A stretch of DNA of 23,231 nucleotides, taken from Anaerolineae bacterium. Lineage in GTDB: Bacteria; Chloroflexota; Anaerolineae; Aggregatilineales; Phototrophicaceae. The position numbers and the translations under genes are program-made. Location of the stretch: the NCBI GenBank assembly GCA_028284565.1, contig JANQRM010000269.1, positions 1 through 23,231 of the forward strand, read 5' to 3'. Each line of letters opens with the position of its first letter. Position 1 is the first letter of the stretch. A model generated the notes under the pieces. That model was given only the letters and a program-made list of their open reading frames with translations, was not told where the DNA came from and searched no databases. This document shows, piece after piece, positions 1 to 7,434 of the stretch.

Positions 1-114
1 TTCTTACTGCTGGCACTCTTCGGTGGCGTATCCTTATGGATGGCAGTCTTCGCCGATGTTGGCATGTCTCTCATCGTCACGCTGAATGGCATGCGTCCCT
101 TACGCGCCAAGTGA
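1..114 (+). CDS. Heavy-metal-translocating P-type ATPase, C-terminal end only (5' partial)
   Basis: Frame 1 is open from the first base to a TGA at 112-114 and encodes 37 residues. It contains LWMAVFADVG followed by SLIVTLNGMRPLR, which closely resembles the last transmembrane helix and tail of P1B-type ATPases (ZntA/CadA/CopA type), where 'MAVFADVGxSLLVxLNxxRL' is typical. The full enzyme would pump a metal ion such as Zn2+, Cd2+ or Cu+ across the cytoplasmic membrane using ATP. The catalytic DKTGT motif and the metal-binding CPC motif lie outside the window, so the metal cannot be named. The next gene starts 23 bases downstream on the same strand. Confidence 0.85.
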   Translation, partial: FLLLALFGGVSLWMAVFADVGMSLIVTLNGMRPLRAK

Positions 115-137
115 TACAATCAACTATCGGTAACAGC

Positions 138-683
138 ATGTCTGCGATTATCGTCGAAAGCCGTCGCAAAAAAGCAACTACCTTGCAGAAGGCATATCCC
201 GATGCGCTTCTCCTCGATGTCACATCCAAAGGTGAAATGCCTTGGGTTAAATTTAGTCCCTTCTATCCACATGGCAATATTCCCGTACCCTTTTCGCCCG
301 ATGTCACAGCACAATCTGTTGAAGGTATCTGGCAGGGCTTAAAAGTCTTTGAAACGGCAGATATTGACCCGGCAAAGTTCCAGATTACCAGCATGAAGGG
401 ACTCAAGCGCACCGTCCGCAAATTCGGCGCGGTCAAAGGGCATCGGCGGGGTGTCACAGGCAATACACTGCTCTCTTATCTCGAAGCCCGCTATCAAATC
501 TATCTACCAATCTATCACTGGGTAATCGAAAATTGTTTGCAGGCTGAAATCGACCAACTGAAACACCTCCTGCGAAACAACACTATCATTCTGTTGGATT
601 ATGAAACGAATACCGATATCGAAAACTTGGCTAAGCCTCTATCCCATGCAGGCTTGATTAAACGCTATGTCGATAATGCGTAG
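138..683 (+). CDS. DUF6939-type conserved protein of unknown function
   Basis: This encodes 181 residues starting MSAIIVESRRKK. An in-frame start at 36 exists but would lie inside the ATPase gene and adds an arginine- and histidine-rich segment that does not look coded. The protein has blocks that look strongly conserved: DVTSKGEMPWVKFSPFYPHG, IPVPFSPDVTAQSVEGIWQG, an ITSMKGLKRTVRKFG segment, and a C-terminal LLDYETNTD followed by LSHAGLIKRY. From memory this matches the family called DUF6939, whose function is not known. There is no signal peptide or membrane segment, so it is probably cytoplasmic. It lies 23 bases after the metal ATPase and may be cotranscribed with it. The family name is recalled, not searched. 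Confidence 0.75.
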   Translation: MSAIIVESRRKKATTLQKAYPDALLLDVTSKGEMPWVKFSPFYPHGNIPVPFSPDVTAQSVEGIWQGLKVFETADIDPAKFQITSMKGLKRTVRKFGAVKGHRRGVTGNTLLSYLEARYQIYLPIYHWVIENCLQAEIDQLKHLLRNNTIILLDYETNTDIENLAKPLSHAGLIKRYVDNA

Positions 684-704
684 TCGGTAATAGAGTAAAA
701 ACCA

Positions 705-1109
705 TTACTCACCAACAGCACTCAGTCGACATAAAACCACATGCCAGCCATCCGGGTCGGGGATGGTGATTGCTTTATCGACCCAATACGGATTTTCAGG
801 AGGAACATCCGAATATCCCATTTTGTTGAGCCGTTGCACTATCGCTTGTATCACGTGTTCCTCTTCAATGTAGAAGACGGTCAAGTTGTCATTGGACGGT
901 GCATCACCGGGACTGCCCTCGATATGCTGAGTGAACTCCAATTGAGTCTGCACATCTGGCATCCCCAGAATCACCCCATCATAACCGTCATGGTCTTCAA
1001 ACTGACCAATCACATTTAACCCAATACCATCCCGATAAAATTCAATCACCTTCTCAATTTGATTCGTCGGACGGGCAATCCTCACTCGTGATGCGAACCA
1101 ATCGCTCAT
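705..1109 (-). CDS. VOC-superfamily (glyoxalase/dioxygenase fold) protein
   Basis: This encodes 134 residues. The opening RIARPTNQIEKVIEFYRDGI, the central LEFTQH and the closing IPDPDGWHVVLC are the usual landmarks of a single vicinal-oxygen-chelate unit made of two beta-alpha-beta-beta-beta modules. Many such proteins bind a divalent metal through His and Glu, and H62 in LEFTQH is a candidate ligand. The substrate cannot be told from sequence. An AAGG seven bases before the ATG gives a good ribosome site. The ATG overlaps the stop of the upstream VOC gene by four bases (ATGA), so the two are translationally coupled. Confidence 0.82.
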   Translation of the reverse strand: MSDWFASRVRIARPTNQIEKVIEFYRDGIGLNVIGQFEDHDGYDGVILGMPDVQTQLEFTQHIEGSPGDAPSNDNLTVFYIEEEHVIQAIVQRLNKMGYSDVPPENPYWVDKAITIPDPDGWHVVLCRLSAVGE

Positions 1110-1567
1110 GATAATGCCTTCGTTTTCAGTTTATCCCATTCATCCCATGCCACCACACCCAATTCAGGACGCGCATCTTCATCCAATGGCGCGATGAATT
1201 CGAGCGAATGACCGTCAGGGTCTTCAAAGTAAATCGCCACGGCAGGCATCCAGCCAAACACCATCGGCTCTTGCGTCCCATCATTGAGGAAGTTGCGCGG
1301 AGTCAGTCCTTTATCCAGCAGGTATTGCTTGGCATTCCGCATATCGTCTAAGCTAATCGTGAAGGCAAAATGCTGACGTTGCACCTCATCCTCTGGCGTT
1401 TGCCATACGCCCAACATCGCTTGATTATGTCCACCAATCCAGAAGAATGCCACCTGACGCGCTGGCTCTTCGAGTGCCAATTCCAGCTCCAGCACATCCC
1501 GATAAAATGCCACTGAGCGCGCCAAATCACGGACATTTAAGTGTGTTTCAAACAGACCTTGTATCAT
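1106..1567 (-). CDS. VOC-superfamily protein, upstream partner of a coupled pair
   Basis: This encodes 153 residues from MIQGLFETHLNVRDLARSVA. The N-terminal HLNVRDLARSVAFYRDVL and the C-terminal FEDPDGHSLEFIAPL are classic VOC signatures, with candidate metal ligands H9 and the final E of the HSLEF motif. The chosen ATG has GGAG six bases upstream, whereas the alternative ATG at 1579 has none, and homology begins right at the chosen start. It overlaps the next VOC gene by ATGA. Two adjacent VOC genes may form a heterodimer or have arisen by duplication, but they are clearly diverged. The substrate is unknown; fosfomycin-resistance or dioxygenase activity cannot be inferred. Confidence 0.83.
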   Translation of the reverse strand: MIQGLFETHLNVRDLARSVAFYRDVLELELALEEPARQVAFFWIGGHNQAMLGVWQTPEDEVQRQHFAFTISLDDMRNAKQYLLDKGLTPRNFLNDGTQEPMVFGWMPAVAIYFEDPDGHSLEFIAPLDEDARPELGVVAWDEWDKLKTKALS

Positions 1568-1573
1568 CGCTTG

Positions 1574-1577
1574 CTCC
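1574..1577 (-). promoter_or_regulatory. Ribosome binding site that fixes the start of the upstream VOC gene
   Basis: On the minus strand GGAG sits six bases before the ATG at 1567. The only other in-frame ATG, at 1579, overlaps this site and has no purine-rich element before it. This supports the shorter protein. Confidence 0.6.
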
Positions 1578-1771
1578 ATTCTTGGTTCGTATCTATAGTT
1601 ATTTTAGGTGAAGTTTGTGCCTTGTATATTGCTCCATAGGGTGCGTTTCATTGGTCAAAAGTCCAGTCTGATACCACGTTGCGTAGGTGGATAGTACGAA
1701 AATCAGGGCTGAGAATCACTTCATTTTGCGGTACACTCATGACAAATCCAACCGACGGGTAGGAGACAACG

Positions 1772-2797
1772 ATGAAAAAACGTTTATTGAGTTTGGTAAT
1801 TTTAATCGGCATATTAACGAGTTTGATGGGGGTTGCCAACGCACAATCCAACATCGACTTCTTCTTTACCGCTTGCGAAGACCGTGGCGTATTCGATGCA
1901 TCCGGCACGATGCAAGCCAACTATGATATTTATTATCAAGCCTTTGATAATTTCGGTGCGACAGGCAATGCCCTCACGGGATTACGACAAGTGCGAGTTG
2001 ATGGGGATTATGCCATCAGCGATGTCGTCACCTATAACGATGGACGCACAGTTCCTTTTGGTGGCTTTGCGAGCGTCACGGTATCCATGGCACGCGAAAC
2101 CGATCCCACCATCACCATCTTTGAACAAACCATCGACGTGGTACAAGATGGCTGTGCTGAACCCGCTAATCCACTGACGGATAGCAATGATACAAGCAGT
2201 AGCGAGTTTGAAGATGGCGAATTGATTTCGTCCTCTGGTGTCTTTACACCCAGTGGTGGCTTGCTCAACCCTGTCTTTGCCGTGGTAGAACCCCTAGTGG
2301 TGATTGGCGCACGTCCTAGTGAACAGGTCGAACCCGGACGCACCAACAACCCCGGCTTGATTTTCGCTGAATGTAGCGATGTCGCAGGCGCTGACCCCGG
2401 TGTACTCTATGACACCGATGAACTGGTTCTCTTCTGGTCATGGTTTGCCCGGACACCGCAACAAGTCCAAGACCATATCGACAATGCCCTGTACGACATC
2501 CGCATCAGTGGACAAACGCTCCCGCGTGTGAATGTGAGTGCGATTAAGCAAGTCCCCGGCAGTCGCAATTGGTGGGTGTTCTACACGGTCAATTTGGGCG
2601 ATAAATGGCGACCCGGACAATACGGCGTGACCTTCAAGCTGGAATGGGCAAATCCCATCAGCGATGGCTTCGATGACTTTGGACCCGGCACAGAAAACGA
2701 CTTGTTCCATTCGGGATGTCCTTTCCGCATCCGTGCCAATCCTTATGGCATTGATGTTGTCCCAGAAAATCCCAAAGTGCCATTAGAAGCCTTTTAA
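1772..2797 (+). CDS. Secreted protein of unknown function
   Basis: This encodes 341 residues. It begins with a clear Sec signal peptide: MKKR, a hydrophobic stretch, then GVANAQ with probable cleavage after ANA near residue 24. AGGAG lies eight bases before the ATG. I do not recognise a domain. The mature part falls into a beta-rich N-terminal portion (residues about 25-130), an acidic Ser/Thr-rich linker near SNDTSSSEFEDGE, and a C-terminal portion with several aromatic residues (LVLFWSWFARTP, NWWVFYTVNLGDKW). Four cysteines in the mature region (ACED, DGCAE, AECS, SGCPF) could form two disulphides outside the cell. A palindromic repeat follows the stop. It is probably exported or exposed on the surface; nothing more can be said. 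Confidence 0.8.
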   Translation: MKKRLLSLVILIGILTSLMGVANAQSNIDFFFTACEDRGVFDASGTMQANYDIYYQAFDNFGATGNALTGLRQVRVDGDYAISDVVTYNDGRTVPFGGFASVTVSMARETDPTITIFEQTIDVVQDGCAEPANPLTDSNDTSSSEFEDGELISSSGVFTPSGGLLNPVFAVVEPLVVIGARPSEQVEPGRTNNPGLIFAECSDVAGADPGVLYDTDELVLFWSWFARTPQQVQDHIDNALYDIRISGQTLPRVNVSAIKQVPGSRNWWVFYTVNLGDKWRPGQYGVTFKLEWANPISDGFDDFGPGTENDLFHSGCPFRIRANPYGIDVVPENPKVPLEAF

Positions 2798-2818
2798 CAA
2801 AACCACTAGTAATGTCTG

Positions 2819-2868
2819 GTAGGGGCGTACAGCTGTTGCACGTAGACATAGCAATACTACGCCCCTAC
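2819..2868. repeat. Dispersed palindromic repeat, copy 1 (enlarged loop)
   Basis: GTAGGGGCGTA at 2819-2829 is matched exactly by its reverse complement TACGCCCCTAC at 2858-2868. The left arm continues into CAGCTGT, as in the other three copies, but 28 bases separate the arms where the others have only a few. It lies in the gap between the secreted-protein gene and rsmG. No T-run follows, so it is not a classical intrinsic terminator. Confidence 0.75.
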
Positions 2869-2899
2869 AAATATACACACTGTATCTTGCACCTAATCT

Positions 2900-3610
2900 A
2901 TGACCTTAGCCGACTACGCTCAAGACCGCTTCGGAATCACCTTGTCTGAATTGCAAACCCTGCAATTCGACATCTTTGCGCGCGAACTGCATGATTGGAA
3001 TTCACGCATCAACCTGACTGCTATCACGGATACCGAAGACATCATGATTCGGCATTTTATGGATTCACTCTCACTCGTGAAAGCCGTCGAGTCATTTGAA
3101 GGCAAGAAGCTCATGGATGTGGGGACAGGGGCAGGTTTCCCCGGCTTGCCTTTGGCGATGGTCTTCCCCACCTTAGATGTGACCCTGATGGAATCGACGA
3201 GCAAAAAGTTGCGCTTCATCGACCACATCATTCAAGAGTTTGCCCTCGATAATGCCCGAACCCTGCATTCCCGTGCCGAAGATGCCGGACAGCATATCGA
3301 ACATCGCGCCCAATACGACATCGTAACCGCCCGCGCCGTTGCCCGCTTAAATGCCCTTGCGGAATATCTCTTGCCCCTCACCAGCGTCGGAGGCTACATG
3401 ATTGCGATGAAGGGAATCACCGCGCAACAAGAAGCCAAAGTCGCCCAACCTGCAATTGAATTACTCGGCGGTAAACTGAAAGACATCATCGAGATTGAAC
3501 TCCCCAATGTCGCCGACCCGCATTACCTTGTGGTGATTGAAAAGGTCGCCTCCACACCGCCCGACTATCCCCGCAAAGCCGGCATCCCAACCCGCAATCC
3601 ACTGTCCTAA
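2900..3610 (+). CDS. rsmG: 16S rRNA (guanine-527-N7)-methyltransferase RsmG
   Basis: This encodes 236 residues, the normal length for the family. RsmG methylates N7 of G527 in 16S rRNA using S-adenosylmethionine, and its loss is associated with low-level streptomycin resistance. The features visible are the N-terminal helical part with LHDWNSRINLTAITD (about 30-44), the SAM-binding loop MDVGTGAGFPGLPLA (72-86), the acidic strand end in TLMESTSKKLRFI, and the TARAVARLNALAEYLLPL block (143-160). There is no obvious Shine-Dalgarno sequence before the ATG, but homology starts there. In many genomes rsmG lies near mnmG or parA; here it stands alone between a repeat and a decayed sbcD fragment. Confidence 0.95.
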   Translation: MTLADYAQDRFGITLSELQTLQFDIFARELHDWNSRINLTAITDTEDIMIRHFMDSLSLVKAVESFEGKKLMDVGTGAGFPGLPLAMVFPTLDVTLMESTSKKLRFIDHIIQEFALDNARTLHSRAEDAGQHIEHRAQYDIVTARAVARLNALAEYLLPLTSVGGYMIAMKGITAQQEAKVAQPAIELLGGKLKDIIEIELPNVADPHYLVVIEKVASTPPDYPRKAGIPTRNPLS

Positions 3611-3686
3611 CTGACTCACCTTCAATAATTGTCCAAGTGTCATCCATTAACGTGTCACAGCGCAGGAGCTTGTCTTCTTTGTGGAT
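3611..3686 (-). pseudogene. Decayed duplicate of the sbcD 3' end
   Basis: Bases 3611-3686 align without gaps to 5407-5482, the 3' end of the intact sbcD on the same strand, with 49 of 76 identical. Translated on the minus strand in the sbcD frame, the remnant reads IHKEDKLLRCDTLMDDTWT then IIEGE. The real protein ends IHKEVKSPRRDELMDIART then IIEGE, so 16 of 24 residues agree. The TGA stop has become TCA. Similarity ends upstream of the IHKE codons. The remnant lies directly after the rsmG stop, just as intact sbcD lies directly after the TPR gene stop, so the two copies bracket the TPR gene. Confidence 0.75.
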
Positions 3687-3700
3687 AATGATGTTATGAT
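3670..3700 (+). promoter_or_regulatory. Possible promoter of the TPR gene
   Basis: TATGAT at 3695-3700 is a good -10 match. TTGTCT at 3670-3675 could serve as the -35 with a longer than ideal 19-base spacer. A transcript would start about 30 bases before the ATG at 3736. Part of this overlaps the sbcD remnant, so the promoter may have arisen in decayed coding sequence. This is a weak prediction. Confidence 0.25.
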
Positions 3701-3735
3701 TATTGAGGAAAGACCGACGAAGGCTAGGACTTGCC

Positions 3736-5406
3736 ATGATTCATCGAATTCTTCTCTTTTGCATCATCTTATTCAGTAGTCTTGCATTGTTGGCACAAGA
3801 TGAAGAGACTAACTTAACAGCAGAAGACTATCTGCAATTGGGGAGAATTAATTATGCTGAAGGGAATTATGAATTAGCCATCAGCAATTTTACTCAAGCT
3901 ATTCTACTCGATACTGAAAATCAAGACGCTTATCTTGGACGTGGCTTAGCATATGCTTGGTTGGCTGAGTATGAACTAGCTATTGCAGATTATACAATCT
4001 ATCTTGAAGCCCATCCCACCGATATAAGTATGTTTTCCAATCGTGCAACTGCTTACGTCAACATACAAGAATATGATCTCGCTATCTCGGATTATAGTCG
4101 AATTCTCGAAATCACTCCTCGGAATGTTGACGTATACGTTAATCGAGGAAATGCATATGCTGAATTACAACGTTTTAGCGAAGCAATAGCAGATTATTCG
4201 CAGGCAATAAAAATAAATCCTGCTTATTATCAGGTATTCAACAATCGGGGATTGGTGTATGCCGAATTACAAGCCTTTGACTTAGCGATTGCTGACTATA
4301 ATAAGTCTCTTGAAATCAATACAAATGACGCTATAACCTATTTGAGTCGTGGCAACGTTTATGATCAGATGGAACAACCAATAGAAGCAATAGCAGATTT
4401 TTCACAAGCAATTGAACTCGATCCAACCTATGCTGAAGCCTACGTCAGTCGGGGCTTAACCTATGCTGAGTTAGGAGAATATGACTTAGCCTTTGCCGAC
4501 TACAATACGGCTATCGACCTAGACCCAACATACATTGTAACTTATACCAACCGTGGACTCGCTTATGTAGCAATTGGAGAGTATCAGCGTGCCATTGTAG
4601 ATTTCAATCAATCTCTAGACATTAACCCTAGCGATGCAACAACCTATTATAATCGCGGATTTGCTTATCTTCAGATGGAACAACCGATAGAAGCAATAGC
4701 AGATTTTTCACAAGCAATTGAACTCGATCCAACCTATGCTGAAGCCTACGTCAGTCGGGGTTTGATGTACACTGATATTGGGAATTATGACTTTGCCTTT
4801 GCTGACTACAACACAGCCATCGACCTAGACCCAACATATGATGGAACATACACTAATCGAGGTCTCGCCTATGCGGAACTTGGAGAGTATGATCGTGCCA
4901 TCGCAGATTACAACCATTCACTCTTACTAAATCCAACATATATCGCATATAACAATCGAGGTTTGGCTTATATAGAGTTGCAAGATTATGATTTAGCTCT
5001 TAACGATTTTAATCTATCTCTTGAACTACAACCAAACGAACCTGCAACATATAATTTTCGAGGCAATGCATATTTCCAACTAGAACAATTCGATGAAGCC
5101 GTTGCTGATTACACAAAAGCAATTGAACTCAATCCAATGGACTCATTTAGTCATTTCAATCGTGGGCTAATTTATGACTACCTCGAAGTCTATCATTTAG
5201 CCATTGCTGATTACACACGCACAATTGAAATAGACCCAAATTTTGCCGATGCCTATTGGGGTTTAGGGAATATATATTACATTAGGGGGAGTTATTCGGC
5301 TTCACTTGATAACTTCAAACAGTATGCTCAACGGGTTGGTGAAGAAAATGTACCACAATGGATGTTGGACGTTATTGCAGAGATGGAAGCCATTGTTAAT
5401 GAATAA
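3736..5406 (+). CDS. Secreted protein of 15 tandem tetratricopeptide repeats
   Basis: This encodes 556 residues. The ATG at 3736 is preceded by AGGA at good spacing and opens directly with a signal peptide (MIHRILLFCIILFSSLALLAQ). A TTG at 3703 would only add a charged tail. After the signal come 15 consecutive TPRs of 34 residues (one of 33) with the usual pattern of NRGLAYAELGEYDLAIADY, then Q/N, then AIELDPTYA, and a short tail, VPQWMLDVIAEMEAIVNE. TPR solenoids are protein-binding scaffolds, and this one should act outside the membrane; no enzyme domain is attached. The gene is visibly richer in A+T than rsmG and sbcD on either side. It is bracketed by two copies of the sbcD 3' end, and its stop lies one base from the sbcD stop. 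The partner is unknown. Confidence 0.9.
   Translation: MIHRILLFCIILFSSLALLAQDEETNLTAEDYLQLGRINYAEGNYELAISNFTQAILLDTENQDAYLGRGLAYAWLAEYELAIADYTIYLEAHPTDISMFSNRATAYVNIQEYDLAISDYSRILEITPRNVDVYVNRGNAYAELQRFSEAIADYSQAIKINPAYYQVFNNRGLVYAELQAFDLAIADYNKSLEINTNDAITYLSRGNVYDQMEQPIEAIADFSQAIELDPTYAEAYVSRGLTYAELGEYDLAFADYNTAIDLDPTYIVTYTNRGLAYVAIGEYQRAIVDFNQSLDINPSDATTYYNRGFAYLQMEQPIEAIADFSQAIELDPTYAEAYVSRGLMYTDIGNYDFAFADYNTAIDLDPTYDGTYTNRGLAYAELGEYDRAIADYNHSLLLNPTYIAYNNRGLAYIELQDYDLALNDFNLSLELQPNEPATYNFRGNAYFQLEQFDEAVADYTKAIELNPMDSFSHFNRGLIYDYLEVYHLAIADYTRTIEIDPNFADAYWGLGNIYYIRGSYSASLDNFKQYAQRVGEENVPQWMLDVIAEMEAIVNE
4369..4761 (+). repeat. Near-identical 87-base segments inside the TPR gene
   Basis: Bases 4369-4455 and 4675-4761, both encoding MEQPIEAIADFSQAIELDP then TYAEAYVSRG, differ at one position. 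Their spacing of 306 bases equals three TPR units (102 residues). The repeats on either side are much more diverged, so this is a recent three-repeat duplication or gene conversion within the array. Confidence 0.85.
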
Positions 5407-5407
5407 C

Positions 5408-6649
5408 TCACTCACCTTCTATAATCGTGCGCGCGATGTCCATGAGTTCATCTCGACGGGGTGATTTGACCTCTTTGTGGATGAAGTAACGTTCCAACAA
5501 ATCCAGATGCGATAGTCCTTCGGGGTTATCGCCCAAGCGCGCGCGGTCTGCTCGTTCTACATCTTTTCGTATCCCCGCAATCGTGAACACCCCCGCCCGA
5601 CGTAAGGCATCTTTCACGGCATTGTCATTAAAGTGCGCTTCGGTTTCCGGCGTGAGTTCAATAATCAAACGGACAATCGCCCCATCCAACTTGTGCTTCT
5701 TTATCAGTTGCAAGACTTTTGGCGTGGGATTCGCCGTGTTGCGACAATCACAACGGAGTGTCACGAGTGGACGCGCCTCTACCGTCACAAATTGCCATGT
5801 TGTATCTTCGCGGACAAGTTCCACCCAGCAAAAGCCTTTGGGGTCGCCTTCTTCGCCAAAATCAATGCGCTCCAGACTGCCACTATAGACGACTGGCGGT
5901 CTCTGTGAATCATCACGACTCAGGCTCTGATGCTTATGGATGTGTCCCATCGCCACATAATCCCAGCATGGGTCCGCCACAGATGACAACAGCACCTGCA
6001 CATCCCGCCCCAACATCACATTCCGCTCACTCCCCCAGACCGCCCCCGCCACGGTGAAATGTCCCGCTAATAAGCGCGGAGTCGTCTCATCCGCCAGTTC
6101 ATCGGCTTCTGTAGCGAGATTATCCAGAATATCGGACAGTACCTTTTGTAACTGAGCATCAATCTCAGCAATCGTCAGGCGCGCGGTATCAATGTCCTGC
6201 ATCAAGCGTCCCCTTATCGGATAGGGAGCTGTCCCCACGACCACATCCCCTCGTTTCGTTTCAATCCGATGCACCTCATACTCATGCGCCACAATCACAT
6301 TATGCACCGACAGCGTATCAAAGATTTCAATACTCGATGCTTTCAACGCCGTAATTGGCAAATCATGATTCCCGACGAGCATGACCACCGGAGCCAGCTT
6401 CGCCAAATCTTGGATGCGCCAAGCAAATTCCCGCTGAAAAGTCGGATTCGGTGAGCGAGTCTTAAACGCATCGCCCGCGAAGATAACCAAATCGACATCT
6501 TGTTCCTTGGCATACGCCACCATCTCATCCATCCGACGCAAAAAGTCCACCACACGACTGCTCAAGCCCGTGTCGGGGTCGGTTTTGCCATAATTTTCCA
6601 TGCCGATATGCACATCAGCAAAATGAAGAACTCGTATCGCTTCCGTCAT
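5408..6649 (-). CDS. sbcD: SbcD/Mre11-like DNA repair exonuclease, metallophosphoesterase fold
   Basis: This encodes 413 residues, typical for SbcD. All calcineurin-like phosphoesterase motifs are visible: D12-x-H14 in LHFADVHIG, D60 in LVIFAGDAF, N94-H95-D96 in LVGNHD, H197 in LAGHFTV, and H236-x-H238 in AMGHIHKHQ. These residues bind two Mn ions. Known SbcD works with the ATPase SbcC to cut hairpins and process double-strand ends; no sbcC is in the window, and upstream on the same strand lies xisHI instead. The C-terminal part (about 300-413) is the capping and dimer region. The 3' end exists a second time as a remnant at 3611-3686. The symbol is given by family; a stand-alone Mre11-like role is possible. 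Confidence 0.88.
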   Translation of the reverse strand: MTEAIRVLHFADVHIGMENYGKTDPDTGLSSRVVDFLRRMDEMVAYAKEQDVDLVIFAGDAFKTRSPNPTFQREFAWRIQDLAKLAPVVMLVGNHDLPITALKASSIEIFDTLSVHNVIVAHEYEVHRIETKRGDVVVGTAPYPIRGRLMQDIDTARLTIAEIDAQLQKVLSDILDNLATEADELADETTPRLLAGHFTVAGAVWGSERNVMLGRDVQVLLSSVADPCWDYVAMGHIHKHQSLSRDDSQRPPVVYSGSLERIDFGEEGDPKGFCWVELVREDTTWQFVTVEARPLVTLRCDCRNTANPTPKVLQLIKKHKLDGAIVRLIIELTPETEAHFNDNAVKDALRRAGVFTIAGIRKDVERADRARLGDNPEGLSHLDLLERYFIHKEVKSPRRDELMDIARTIIEGE

Positions 6650-6652
6650 CGC

Positions 6653-6988
6653 CTATTCTTTTCCTTCGTTAGGGATGGACTCACCTGCATAACGCAACAC
6701 AATTTGCTCACGAGGAATATGTGCATTCATCATTAGGGCATCAACAAGGGGTTTATCCAATGATGTATCTTCTTCAATGATAATTTTGTTATCAATCACC
6801 CGCGCCATCACCACAATCCAAGCGGGTTTAATCTCTGGAGAATCTTCCATCATGACCACTGCATAGCTCTGGTTTGAATCATCAATGAGAGGATAGAGTT
6901 TGGCGATAGGTGAATATCCTGCATAACGTAAGACTTCCTTACGAGTTTTTTGAGCAAGTTCGCTTATCTCGGTAGTTATTGTGACCAT
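6653..6988 (-). CDS. xisI: XisI-family protein (fdxN element excision controlling factor XisI)
   Basis: This encodes 111 residues, the family's usual length. VLRYAGYSP near the start, the IIEEDTSLDKPLVDALM block and the ending IPREQIVLRYAG match the XisI pattern of an early LRYAGY-type motif, a central K-I-x-I-E-E-D strand, and a final 'gIPkedIVLaf'. XisI was named in Anabaena, where XisF, XisH and XisI are needed to excise the fdxN element. Homologues are common in cyanobacteria and other bacteria without that element, and their biochemical role is not settled. The start overlaps the end of xisH by 13 bases, so the two are coupled. sbcD starts only 3 bases after its stop. Confidence 0.88.
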   Translation of the reverse strand: MVTITTEISELAQKTRKEVLRYAGYSPIAKLYPLIDDSNQSYAVVMMEDSPEIKPAWIVVMARVIDNKIIIEEDTSLDKPLVDALMMNAHIPREQIVLRYAGESIPNEGKE

Positions 6989-7377
6989 CTTGCAATGACC
7001 TCATTATCTAAATCTACGACCAGATACTGAATTTGTAATTGTTGAATCAACGGCAAAATCGGTTCAAATGTATCTTCAAATCGATTCAAGGGTACAGTAA
7101 GAAATAGTCTTTCTTGTACATTTTTCATCTCAAGAAAATAACGATACACGAGATATTGCCCAAGAGTATGATACATCTCTGTAATTGTGGAGCGTGTATC
7201 GGGAAAACATTTTACCTCAACAACTATTGTTGCACCTTGATTATTTGTAGCATGAATGTCAATAAACAGACTACTTCGATAGGCGATAGGCAGGACATAT
7301 GGAATAGTTCCAACCCACCATCCATCTTTTTCCAAAGCATGAACCACCTGTTCATGACAACTATCCATTGCAGGCAT
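6976..7377 (-). CDS. xisH: XisH-family protein with PD-(D/E)XK nuclease-like fold
   Basis: This encodes 133 residues. The ATG at 7377 gives MPAMDSCHEQVVHALEKDGW, which matches the family's typical 'MPAkD..H..V..AL.kDGW' opening; a GTG two codons earlier is less likely. D40 in LFIDIH and E54-x-K56 in VVEVK have the spacing of a PD-(D/E)XK nuclease core, followed by a conserved TLGQYLVYRYFLE helix (71-83). Those residues make a DNA-cutting or DNA-binding role plausible, but XisH has been defined only as a factor needed for fdxN element excision. It is the first gene of a two-gene unit with xisI. It is divergent from the oxidoreductase gene, with 57 bases between the starts. The region is A+T-richer than its neighbours. 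Confidence 0.88.
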   Translation of the reverse strand: MPAMDSCHEQVVHALEKDGWWVGTIPYVLPIAYRSSLFIDIHATNNQGATIVVEVKCFPDTRSTITEMYHTLGQYLVYRYFLEMKNVQERLFLTVPLNRFEDTFEPILPLIQQLQIQYLVVDLDNEVIARWSQ

Positions 7378-7434
7378 TGGCACGAATTCTGTTCATGAAT
7401 AATAGTGCCATTATACCATTCAACGCGGTATTCT

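Noticed and set aside
684..710. GAGTAA/TTACTC hairpin as terminator between convergent genes
   Set aside because: The stem is only six A+T-rich pairs and overlaps the stop of the VOC gene; too weak to list.
2819..2868. Intrinsic terminator at the first palindrome
   Set aside because: The stem is G+C-rich, but no T-run follows on either strand, and the same sequence recurs in unrelated gaps.
3703..3735. TTG start for the TPR protein
   Set aside because: It places eleven charged residues before a good signal peptide; the ATG at 3736 has its own ribosome site.
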